From: an uncultured Lachnospiraceae bacterium
GTDB lineage: Bacteria; Bacillota; Clostridia; Lachnospirales; Lachnospiraceae
Assembly: GCA_947172645.1 (NCBI GenBank)
Contig: CAMWBY010000020.1
Coordinates: forward strand, 1 to 64,000
Length of the DNA stretch: 64,000 nt
Direction: 5' to 3'
Shown: in pieces, positions 28,383 through 35,867 of the stretch
Layout: the number at the start of each line of letters is the position of its first letter
Position numbering within the stretch: the first letter of the stretch is position 1
Notes under the pieces: model-generated
Seen by the model: the letters and a program-made list of their open reading frames with translations, nothing else
What the model was told of the DNA's origin: nothing
The model's database searches: none
Program-made: the position numbers and the translations under genes

Positions 28383-29549
28383 CTAAATCATCTTAATCCA
28401 TGTTTCACGTTCATAATTTCTGCTGACTTTCCAACCATCAATTATTTCCTCATCACTGTATGGTACATAAAGAGCGCATTGACGGCACCGCTTTCTCAAA
28501 TCAGAATTTTCATCACGCATAGCTCCAATCGCTTCTTTAACACTAACCTCACATCCCGCATTTTCCAGTTTCTCCCCACTTCCATCAATCCGTGCCAAAG
28601 TTCCACAACAACATTCTGTATTGCCTGTTGTCACTGTCTGCATATTGCCAAATGCTGTGCACAGCCCGGCTATATATTCTTTGTCACTTTTTGCGAACTT
28701 ATTAATAACCTCTTCACCATCATAACAAAACTCATTTGCTATACTGATAGAATTGACGCCTTTTTCTTTCCAATATGCTATGAAAGGCTCCACCTCATGT
28801 AAATTCTCCTTTTGCTTTACAAAATGTACATTCGTAACAACTCCATGTCTCATCAACAATTCAGGAAGCTCCATGGCATGTTTATAGTGTTCTTCCCGGT
28901 CACTCCGAATTTGCGCATAAGTACCAAAAGTCAAAGCATCCAAGCTTACCCGGATGTTAGTATAGCCTAAGGAAACTGCCGTTTTTACTGTTTCCTCTGT
29001 CCATAGAGAACCATTTGTAATTGTCCATAATTCCATTCCCCTGGCATGTGCATAACTTGACACTTCTCTCCAATATGGATATAACAAGACCTCCCCGGAA
29101 GACATAATGCTCAACGTCTTAATCCCATACTCTGCAAGTCGGTCAATTCTGCTAAAAGCCTCTTCTTTTGGAACTACTCTTTTCTGTCCGCCTCTATCTT
29201 CAAAATAACTCTCTTTTTCTATGACGCCATCGCCATGATATGGACACATTGGACATTGGTAATTACAATGCCAATCCAAAAGCAATGTCCATCTGGTAGT
29301 TTTATAATATTGCAGCAATTCCGACTGTATCGCTTCCACGTCACTTTTCGTCAATGAATAATCTTCCTTGGCATTTCCATTATATGCAAACCATCCGCTT
29401 AAAGGAATGTCCTGTCCGCCATGATATGTTATTTTGTGGTGGCAATACTGAAACATATTGTTTGGATTCAGATAATATTCCTTCCCCTGTTCATCCCATC
29501 TATCAAGAATCGGAAGTAACTTTTCAGGTACATTATTTCTTTGCGACAT
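28383..29549 (-). CDS. Radical SAM protein
   Basis: 388 residues. CNYQCPMC near residue 110 is the cluster-binding site, preceded by an unusually long N-terminal part of about 105 residues. The C-terminal portion has CCCGTLARIDGSG and CRQCALYVPY, a SPASM-like cysteine set. It is 12 bp upstream of another radical SAM gene, so the two may act in sequence or as a pair. Confidence 0.86.
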   Translation of the reverse strand: MSQRNNVPEKLLPILDRWDEQGKEYYLNPNNMFQYCHHKITYHGGQDIPLSGWFAYNGNAKEDYSLTKSDVEAIQSELLQYYKTTRWTLLLDWHCNYQCPMCPYHGDGVIEKESYFEDRGGQKRVVPKEEAFSRIDRLAEYGIKTLSIMSSGEVLLYPYWREVSSYAHARGMELWTITNGSLWTEETVKTAVSLGYTNIRVSLDALTFGTYAQIRSDREEHYKHAMELPELLMRHGVVTNVHFVKQKENLHEVEPFIAYWKEKGVNSISIANEFCYDGEEVINKFAKSDKEYIAGLCTAFGNMQTVTTGNTECCCGTLARIDGSGEKLENAGCEVSVKEAIGAMRDENSDLRKRCRQCALYVPYSDEEIIDGWKVSRNYERETWIKMI

Positions 29550-29591
29550 ATCTTCACCTCTTATTTCCTATCCAACCTATATATCTGTTAT

Positions 29592-30254
29592 TTACTCAAA
29601 AAATATAAAACTATAATCGCCATTGTATCCCCACTCCCGATACAGCCACTCCCATTCATCAACCGAATAGTAACTTGCGCATGTAAGCTGCCAATACAAC
29701 ATATTTACTTCTTCCCTGTCATTGCGGAAAGACTCCACCATAATATAGCTGTTTTTCTTACTTACACGCTCAATTTCTTTCACTGCTCTTTTTAAATCAT
29801 ATACTTTCAAATTATGCAATGTTGTCAGGGAAATTACTAAATCAAATTCATTATCCGCAAAAGGAATATCTTGTGCCTGTCCATATTGCAATCTGTCCCG
29901 TATTTCCTCTTTTGCATGTTCTAAAGCATACTGAGAGATATCAATTCCGTAAACAAGCAGCCCTGGCACTATCTGAGTCAGTTCAAATAGTAAATGAGCC
30001 ATGCCACACCCTACATCTAATACTTTATATCCAGGTTTTAATTGATAATGCTCAGCTAATTTTTTGGCTACGCTTCTCCATCTGCCGTCATAGTGGTATC
30101 CCCCATAACCATACTTTCTGTCGCCATCCCAGTAATCATATCCATACTTTTTGGCAACCACAGCACATTCCGCCTTATCATCACTGGTTACACGCCCCAG
30201 ATAATCTCTTTTAGTCGCTTTATGCAGTTCTGACACAAAATCAATATACGCCAT
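29592..30254 (-). CDS. Class I SAM-dependent methyltransferase
   Basis: 220 residues. VLDVGCGMAHLLFEL is motif I, YGIDISQYALEHAKEEI motif II and FDLVISLTTLHNL motif IV of the Methyltransf_11 type. It is encoded just after the tandem 380-residue methyltransferases. Likely a sugar O- or N-methyltransferase. Confidence 0.88.
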   Translation of the reverse strand: MAYIDFVSELHKATKRDYLGRVTSDDKAECAVVAKKYGYDYWDGDRKYGYGGYHYDGRWRSVAKKLAEHYQLKPGYKVLDVGCGMAHLLFELTQIVPGLLVYGIDISQYALEHAKEEIRDRLQYGQAQDIPFADNEFDLVISLTTLHNLKVYDLKRAVKEIERVSKKNSYIMVESFRNDREEVNMLYWQLTCASYYSVDEWEWLYREWGYNGDYSFIFFE

Positions 30255-30270
30255 TCTTTTCCTCGCTTTA

Positions 30271-31410
30271 CTATTTTTTTACGAAACTAATATACTGTTG
30301 CGTTCTCCCAAACGCCGCAAAGAAATGGGGATAATTTTCCATCTCGATATTATCTCCTTTATAAAGATACAAAAGTATCTCTTTTATTTCTCTGAAAACT
30401 TTTATAAATCCTTCTTCTAAATTTCGGTCTATCAACTCATCCGCTGACCTCATAAGCTTTATAATCTCATTCAATTTATCCGCTTCAAAGGTCTTTTCAT
30501 ATTCCGCTTCTAAATCAGTCATATCCTTAAAATAATTTATCAATATATTCGCCTCATCAACAGGCAGAATTACTTCTGGCATATTTGCCAATAAAAAACT
30601 CAACCGTTTTTTATTGAATTGGCCTAAATAATCTTTTTTATAATCATACCAAATATCTTTACTCCATGAGTAATCTGTAAACATATGTGGAGAAGAACCC
30701 AGTATATCGAAATCACTTTCAAAAAATTGTATCGCATGTGAAAGGGTAAATTCCTTCCCTACATGGACTGCAGGATTCAGCATATTATCTTTCACCCAAT
30801 CTTCCGGCAATTTAGATACGCCCCTCAATTTCTTCAGTTGAGGCTCAAAAATTCCTGTCAAATATTTTACTTTATCTTCATATACCATTATATCCTGCGT
30901 AAGCAATATGCCTATTAATCTTTTTATCCTTTCAACAAAAACTCCGATTTTATCTACACATGTAATTACTATAATACCCCTTTCATTTAATAAACTCTGT
31001 AATTTTACTATCACTTCTTCTTGATTATCAATAATAGGCAAAAACCCTTCAGCCACAATAATATCGTACTTTTGATTAGTATTATAGTTTTCAATTAGGC
31101 ACTCAAATATATGGTACCTATCTACCGGTATATGTTGCTTTGCAAAAAGGTCTTGCATATCCCGGACACCCTGCGGATTAGCCTCCACTAAATCCGCATG
31201 CTTGCATCCCCAATGAAAAAACGCAAGTGTGTTATACCCCCCCCCTGGTCCCACTTCCAATATATCCGCATTTCTAAATGCAATTTCCGGTATTCCACAT
31301 TGGCGATATAATTTTTTTCGCTTCTCAAAATGGACACTCAAATTTTCTATATTTTGCCTCTCAGGTGATATATTATATTTCTTGTAATAGTTTAACAACT
31401 GATTCTCCAT
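30271..31410 (-). CDS. Class I SAM-dependent methyltransferase (tandem copy 2)
   Basis: About 379 residues from MENQLLNYYK, chosen because it aligns with the start of the paralogue and is preceded by GGGATAGGGA. VGPGGGYNTLAFF is motif I and DIIVAEGFLP motif IV. It aligns along its full length with the product of 31614-32753, including LPEDWV, SSPHMFTDYSWSKD and the C-terminal FFAAFGRTQQYISFVKK. The two genes are a tandem duplication separated by a decayed radical SAM fragment. Confidence 0.85.
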   Translation of the reverse strand: MENQLLNYYKKYNISPERQNIENLSVHFEKRKKLYRQCGIPEIAFRNADILEVGPGGGYNTLAFFHWGCKHADLVEANPQGVRDMQDLFAKQHIPVDRYHIFECLIENYNTNQKYDIIVAEGFLPIIDNQEEVIVKLQSLLNERGIIVITCVDKIGVFVERIKRLIGILLTQDIMVYEDKVKYLTGIFEPQLKKLRGVSKLPEDWVKDNMLNPAVHVGKEFTLSHAIQFFESDFDILGSSPHMFTDYSWSKDIWYDYKKDYLGQFNKKRLSFLLANMPEVILPVDEANILINYFKDMTDLEAEYEKTFEADKLNEIIKLMRSADELIDRNLEEGFIKVFREIKEILLYLYKGDNIEMENYPHFFAAFGRTQQYISFVKK

Positions 31411-31436
31411 ATTCCCTATCCCCCAATACACTCAAT

Positions 31437-31597
31437 CTATTTACATGAATAATAAATTGTATAATCCGCCATTTCCATAATATATTCTTCTGTTTCTTTC
31501 ATCTTATTAAGCTATACACACTAAACTCCATTCACATCATATGACCTACGAACCTTCTTAAAGGTTTCTTAGGGCACCGCATCAAGGCTAAATTTTC
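31437..31597 (-). pseudogene. Decayed radical SAM gene fragment
   Basis: Read on the minus strand, this stretch gives KFSLDAVP, a stop, ETFKKVR, later CEW, then NKMKETEEYIMEMADYTIYY and a stop. These match segments of the intact radical SAM protein at 27435-28370 (SFSLDAVT, ETYEKVR, CEW, EETESYILKIADYAIYY) in the same order, with the middle deleted and at least two in-frame stops. It is therefore a remnant, not a gene, and shows that a radical SAM copy once stood between the two methyltransferases. Confidence 0.8.
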
Positions 31598-31613
31598 CTT
31601 TTTTAATATTTCA

Positions 31614-32753
31614 CTATTTCCTTACAAAACTTATATACTGCTGTGTCCTTCCAAATGCTCCAAAAAAATGGGGATATTTTTCCATATCTATATCTTTACC
31701 TTTTCGAACATCCATAAGCGCTTCTTTCATTTCATAAAAAACATTCATAAAATCACTTTCAAAATTCTGTCGTAATATTTTTTCAATAGAATCCATCACA
31801 GCTATAATACTATCTATCTTATTAATTTCTAAAGTACTTTCATATTCAGCTTCTATATCTTTAATAGTTGAAAAACCTTCCACCAATGCTTCTGCCTGCT
31901 CCGATTCCATAATAACTTCTGCTATATTAGCCATAAGAAAACTTAATCTTTTCTTGTCAAACTGTTTCATATAATCGCTTTTATAGTCATACCATATATC
32001 CTTACTCCATGAATAATCGGTAAACATATGTGGGGAAGAACCTAATATTTCAAAGTCTTTTTCAAAATAAGAAATAGCATCTGCCAGTGTAAATTCCGCT
32101 TCATTTACTATTTCTGGATTTAATATAATATCCCGAACCCAGTCTTCTGGCAATTTAGAAACTCCCCGAAGTTTCTCCAATTGTGGTTTAAAAATATTGG
32201 TTAAATAATCTACTTTTTCATCATAGGTCAATAATTGTCTAGCCATTACGTTCCCTATTAATCGCTTAATTATTTCAATAAACAAACCTACTCTATCTGA
32301 ACATGTTACCACTATAATCCCTTTTTCATTTACTAAGCCCACCAATTTCTCTAAAACTTCTTCTCGATTATATAAATTAGGCAAAAAGCCTTCCGCTATG
32401 ACAATATCATACTTCCGTTTAGCCTTATATTCTTCAATCATACATTCAAAAATATGATATTTATCATGTTCAATTCCTTGCTCTGTAAACAGTTTCTGCA
32501 TATCTTTAATGGCATGTGGATTTGCTTCTACCAAATCTACATGTTTACAATCCCACTGAAAAAAAGCAAGCGTATTATATCCTCCCCCGGGTCCTACCTC
32601 CAATATTTCTGCGTTTCTAAATCCTATCTCAGGAATTCCGCATTGACGATATAATTTTTTACGCCTTGCATAATGAACTTCGATATCTTCTATATTTTGA
32701 TGTTCGGGAGAAATCTTATGCTCAATATAATATTCTAACTCACTGTTTCTCAT
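31614..32753 (-). CDS. Class I SAM-dependent methyltransferase (tandem copy 1)
   Basis: 379 residues. VGPGGGYNTLAFF near residue 54 is motif I and DIVIAEGFLP motif IV; the C-terminal 200 residues are a helical extension with SSPHMFTDYSWSKD. It is the tandem paralogue of 30271-31410. Both keep the catalytic-domain motifs, so both may be active on related sugars or positions. Confidence 0.85.
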   Translation of the reverse strand: MRNSELEYYIEHKISPEHQNIEDIEVHYARRKKLYRQCGIPEIGFRNAEILEVGPGGGYNTLAFFQWDCKHVDLVEANPHAIKDMQKLFTEQGIEHDKYHIFECMIEEYKAKRKYDIVIAEGFLPNLYNREEVLEKLVGLVNEKGIIVVTCSDRVGLFIEIIKRLIGNVMARQLLTYDEKVDYLTNIFKPQLEKLRGVSKLPEDWVRDIILNPEIVNEAEFTLADAISYFEKDFEILGSSPHMFTDYSWSKDIWYDYKSDYMKQFDKKRLSFLMANIAEVIMESEQAEALVEGFSTIKDIEAEYESTLEINKIDSIIAVMDSIEKILRQNFESDFMNVFYEMKEALMDVRKGKDIDMEKYPHFFGAFGRTQQYISFVRK

Positions 32754-32780
32754 ATATTTATCTTCCTCTTAATATAGTTC

Positions 32781-33767
32781 TTACTTCCCCAAATATTTAA
32801 ACCAATCCTCCGTAGCCACCCCGATACTATCCGGCGTCCACACCGGCGCCTCTCTCCAATAATCAATATTGTCAAGCACCTTCTGCACCCCTTCCTCAAA
32901 GCTGACTTTCGCCTTCCATCCAAGCCTGCTTTCAATCTTTGTTGTGTCTGCAAAGGTACAATCCGGCTCCCCTGGTCTCTTAGGGATATGTGTAATCTGT
33001 CCGCCTAGCAATTCGCATAAACGGTTCACAGAATAGGTACCGCCACTCCCCACATTAAAAGTATCCTGCACCACATCTGACATGGCAGCCGTATAAAACG
33101 CATCCGCAATATCTGTCACATAAGTAAAATCTCTTGTCTGGTTACCATCGCCCACAACCGTAAATGGTTTTCCTGCTAATTTCTGTGCAAGGAACACGCC
33201 AAAAACTGCGCCATAAGTCCCCGATGTCCTTGACCTAGTCCCATATACGTTAAAAAGCCGTAATGTCACCACAGGCAGCCCATAGACCTGCCCCCAATGC
33301 AATACGGTTTCTTCACCTAATCTCTTTGTCAATGCATAAGGATACTGCGGCCTGATTTCCGCAGATTCCTTCGTAGGATATTCGTCAGGAATACCATAAC
33401 AGGAAGAAGACGCAGCATACACCAGTTTCTTTATGCCTGCATCTTTGGCACATTCAACCACATTGTAAGTTCCAAGTACGTTAGAAGAATAGTATTCCCA
33501 TGGTTTTTGAATGGAGGGAACGATATCTGCCAACGCCGCAAAATGGAATATGTAGTCCACCCCCTGGAAAACAGGCTGTATCTCCTCTCTGTTTCTGATA
33601 TCCATATGGTATATTGTCAGATCCGGATTATTCTTCTGATGTTCCAAATTCTCCGGACGTCCTGTCGTCCAATTGTCAATTACCTTAACTGTATGTCCTT
33701 CCGCCAGCAGTCTGTCTACCATATGGGAGCCTATAAAGCCACATCCCCCGGTCACTAATGAAATCAT
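32781..33767 (-). CDS. NAD-dependent nucleotide-sugar epimerase/dehydratase
   Basis: 328 residues, extended SDR fold. VTGGCGFIGSHMVDRL is the NAD-binding loop, AASSSCYG and YALTKRLGEE the Ser-Tyr-Lys set, FNVYGTR and TRDFTYVTDIADA are typical of GalE-like UDP- or GDP-sugar epimerases. It is the first gene of the long minus-strand array; a sigma-28 promoter lies about 140 bp upstream. Confidence 0.9.
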   Translation of the reverse strand: MISLVTGGCGFIGSHMVDRLLAEGHTVKVIDNWTTGRPENLEHQKNNPDLTIYHMDIRNREEIQPVFQGVDYIFHFAALADIVPSIQKPWEYYSSNVLGTYNVVECAKDAGIKKLVYAASSSCYGIPDEYPTKESAEIRPQYPYALTKRLGEETVLHWGQVYGLPVVTLRLFNVYGTRSRTSGTYGAVFGVFLAQKLAGKPFTVVGDGNQTRDFTYVTDIADAFYTAAMSDVVQDTFNVGSGGTYSVNRLCELLGGQITHIPKRPGEPDCTFADTTKIESRLGWKAKVSFEEGVQKVLDNIDYWREAPVWTPDSIGVATEDWFKYLGK

Positions 33768-33806
33768 GCGTTATCCTCCATCTGCAAATCATAATATAAT
33801 AGCAAA

Positions 33807-33838
33807 ACCTGCTATTGCATACGAATACAATAACAGGT
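33807..33838 (-). promoter_or_regulatory. Leader hairpin with U-rich tail before the sugar array
   Basis: An 11-bp inverted repeat (arms 33807-33817 and 33828-33838) with a 10-nt loop. The single imperfect pair is a C-A mismatch on the plus strand but a G-U wobble on the minus strand, so the structure favours a minus-strand RNA. It is followed by TTTTGCTATTATATT. It lies inside the expected leader, about 40 nt before the epimerase start, and could act as an attenuator or partial terminator. Confidence 0.45.
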
Positions 33839-33904
33839 CATCATTCATCCTATTTCTGCGTCCATGCAACTTTGATTCATTCTTCCTGAATTACTACAGT
33901 ACAT

Positions 33905-33931
33905 ATATCGGCAGAAACAAAAAATACTTTA
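33905..33931 (-). promoter_or_regulatory. Sigma-28 (SigD/FliA-type) flagellar promoter
   Basis: Read on the minus strand: TAAA (33928-33931), a 15-nt spacer, then GCCGATAT (33905-33912). This equals the consensus for the flagellar sigma factor of Gram-positive bacteria. It faces the epimerase gene and the array running down to position 67. It is the most direct sign that this array belongs to the flagellar regulon. Confidence 0.8.
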
Positions 33932-34074
33932 GGTAACCTACTACTTCCACAAGCGTAAATTCAGACAGTCAGCAATGTCTCCATGATTGCCCTTGAATGA
34001 AAGACATTTACAGCAAAATGAGAAAACTCAAAGTATTTAATTCCTCCTGCAAAACATAAAAGCAATGTCGGTTA

Positions 34075-34103
34075 TTGCCGACACTCTGAAAATAAGATAT
34101 AAT
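34075..34103 (+). promoter_or_regulatory. Promoter of the small membrane peptide gene
   Basis: TTGCCG (34075-34080), 17-nt spacer, TATAAT (34098-34103), facing the peptide gene on the plus strand. Expected transcript start is near 34110, giving a leader of about 40 nt. Strong vegetative-type match. Confidence 0.75.
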
Positions 34104-34149
34104 ATTAACGTTGTCCTACCGATACCTGGCAACGGGAGGAGGTGTCGTC

Positions 34150-34248
34150 ATGGAAGTTATCATTGCTTTTCTGGTCGCTGTTGCGGCTGGTGTAGCTTGT
34201 CACTACATCATCAAATGGTTAGATAGCGGCCATAAGGACAGCAAATAA
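34150..34248 (+). CDS. Small hydrophobic peptide, candidate type I toxin
   Basis: 32 residues beginning MEVIIAFLVAV. A very strong ribosome binding site, GGGAGGAGG at 34134-34142, stands 7 nt before the ATG. The peptide has one hydrophobic helix (about residues 3-20) followed by a polar, charged tail containing KWLDSGHKDSK. That plan (short, single helix, basic end, strong translation signal, own promoter, convergent antisense transcript) is the plan of type I toxins in Firmicutes such as Fst/TxpA-like peptides and the C. difficile peptides. It is the only convincing gene on the plus strand. Toxicity is inferred. Confidence 0.72.
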   Translation: MEVIIAFLVAVAAGVACHYIIKWLDSGHKDSK

Positions 34249-34267
34249 CCTACTGGGTGCTTTGCCA

Positions 34268-34360
34268 GTATAAAAGAAAAGAAGAATCCCCGGACTGTAC
34301 GCTACTACGGTTCGGGGGTTCGTTTCTTTGTCCTCATGGACTTATCACTGCTTTTTGTCT
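34268..34360 (-). ncRNA. Predicted antisense RNA (antitoxin candidate)
   Basis: A promoter on the minus strand (34367-34395) should start an RNA near 34360 that runs through the shared hairpin at 34278-34329 and ends in the U-rich stretch after it. It would overlap the 3' untranslated part of the peptide mRNA by about 50-60 nt without reaching the ORF. Size about 90 nt. No protein is encoded on it. Ends are predicted, not observed. Confidence 0.6.
34278..34329. terminator. Bidirectional intrinsic terminator of the toxin-antitoxin cassette
   Basis: Long hairpin: left arm 34278-34294, right arm 34311-34329, core CCCCGG against CCGGGGG-like bases (CGGGGG), extended by AAAGAA/TTTCTTT. U-rich sequence flanks it in both directions (TTTCTTTG on plus, TTCTTTTCTTTTAT on minus), so it can end both converging transcripts. 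Confidence 0.75.
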
Positions 34361-34366
34361 ATCGAC

Positions 34367-34395
34367 ATTATAGCATATGTAATTTTGAGTTTCAA
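34367..34395 (-). promoter_or_regulatory. Promoter of the antisense RNA
   Basis: On the minus strand: TTGAAA (34390-34395), 17-nt spacer, TATAAT (34367-34372). Full -10 consensus and a good -35. No ORF follows before the terminator, so its product should be a short RNA. Confidence 0.72.
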
Positions 34396-34433
34396 TATAC
34401 AAGGGTAGATTTTTTAATTCTTGTTCGGCAATT

Positions 34434-35867
34434 TTAATTGAAAAGAGATAGGCTTATTTCAACCCTCCTCGTTTTCTGCAAGCTTCTCAAGATTTTTCTG
34501 TATAATTTTAGCCGCTTGCCCAACTCATCCGAAAATGGTTCTGCATCAAATAAACCTTCAAACCGAAATTCTTTTAAAAACATTTCCTGTAGTTCCCGTC
34601 TCGAAAACTGTTCCACCCCTACGTAAGGATACCCATACTTGATTTGCCATGGCGCATTAATAAGCATGATTCGCATCCTGTCAAATTCTGAGAAAAAATT
34701 TTCATATGTATTATAAACCGGTTCCAAATCAAATCCGCCCACCATACGTTCACCGTTATCAACAAATTTCTCTTTTCCCTTATTTGTTACCTCAATAAGG
34801 GAATCTGACCACGGGATACCCCATTGCCCACAGATTTGCATCAGTGATTCTCTTGGTTTACATTTTAAATCCTCAAAATTAACCACTTCTCTGGCACTCT
34901 GTTCATAACTTTTCTTATCAATCGGTGGATATTCCAACATCCGAGATAAAACCATAATTTTATCCGGATTCTTTCCGAGAATATTTTTCATTTTTGTTCC
35001 GGACTGCATACATATATTTCGGACAATATTTATAATATCACATGATACTTCTTCAGTGCCTAACCATTCCACACATTCTTCCAACCTATATCTTGCTATA
35101 TAATGCGGTTCCCAGTATATTAACATTCCGCTTATATCACATTGTTTAAGATTCTTGCCAAACATATACATATATGCAATATGTATCATAACAAACAATT
35201 CTTGGGATGTAAACTCATCGCCATACGACAGCAAGTCTTCCATTTTTTCATTAAAAGCAGGCACATTGGGGAATAATTTTTCATTTCCTTCTATTAATTT
35301 CCAGAGTAATGCCAATATATTTCCCGCCGGTTCCACCGACAGGCTAACACATATCCAGAATAAGTTATTGTTTAAATCATTATAATCCATCATCATAATA
35401 GATGGATGGCTATCCAATAGCCCTCTGAAAAATTCATTTCCGTTATACCCTTCTATAGAACCAAGTATAATACGTTTAGGTGTCAGATACTTTTTCGTAT
35501 ACTTCCCGCTTCTGGCAGCTTCTACATGAATAAAAGAAAACATATCAGAAAAATAGAGTGTATAATTATCTATATGATTTTCTTCAAAATATCTTCGCCA
35601 TTCCGCCTTCTTTTCTTCTTTATCAACGCCACCCAACCTATGCCTATAATTCATAACATAATTTGCCTCAACCACCAAGCAAATCGTCTCTTCATCTACA
35701 TTTTCTGCTGAACACTCCGGTATATTGCATTGTTCCACATTATCTGCCGGCACATTCAAATACCCTAATACCTGAACTTCTTTTTCCTTTAAGTATTCAA
35801 ACAACCGCCGGCATAAATATACATCCCCAACCAATGCCACTTCCATATCTCTCAATACATTGGACAA
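34434..35867 (-). CDS. Sulfotransferase-like protein, candidate phosphoramidate transferase
   Basis: 477 residues. Residues 8-70 are a Rossmann-like unit. From about 132 the segment RIILGSIEGYNGNEFF and then LLDSHPSI (150-157) lines up with the start of sulfotransferases, where G-x-PRSGTT is followed by LLDSHP. Near 340-362, NFEDLKCKPRESLMQIC and GIPW match the sulfotransferase C-terminus. The phosphate-binding loop itself is altered. It is the last gene of the operon with a CDP-amidate kinase homologue, whose product, a 3'-phosphorylated nucleotide donor, mirrors PAPS. I infer transfer of phosphoramidate; plain sulfotransfer is the alternative. Confidence 0.55.
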   Translation of the reverse strand: MSNVLRDMEVALVGDVYLCRRLFEYLKEKEVQVLGYLNVPADNVEQCNIPECSAENVDEETICLVVEANYVMNYRHRLGGVDKEEKKAEWRRYFEENHIDNYTLYFSDMFSFIHVEAARSGKYTKKYLTPKRIILGSIEGYNGNEFFRGLLDSHPSIMMMDYNDLNNNLFWICVSLSVEPAGNILALLWKLIEGNEKLFPNVPAFNEKMEDLLSYGDEFTSQELFVMIHIAYMYMFGKNLKQCDISGMLIYWEPHYIARYRLEECVEWLGTEEVSCDIINIVRNICMQSGTKMKNILGKNPDKIMVLSRMLEYPPIDKKSYEQSAREVVNFEDLKCKPRESLMQICGQWGIPWSDSLIEVTNKGKEKFVDNGERMVGGFDLEPVYNTYENFFSEFDRMRIMLINAPWQIKYGYPYVGVEQFSRRELQEMFLKEFRFEGLFDAEPFSDELGKRLKLYRKILRSLQKTRRVEISLSLFN

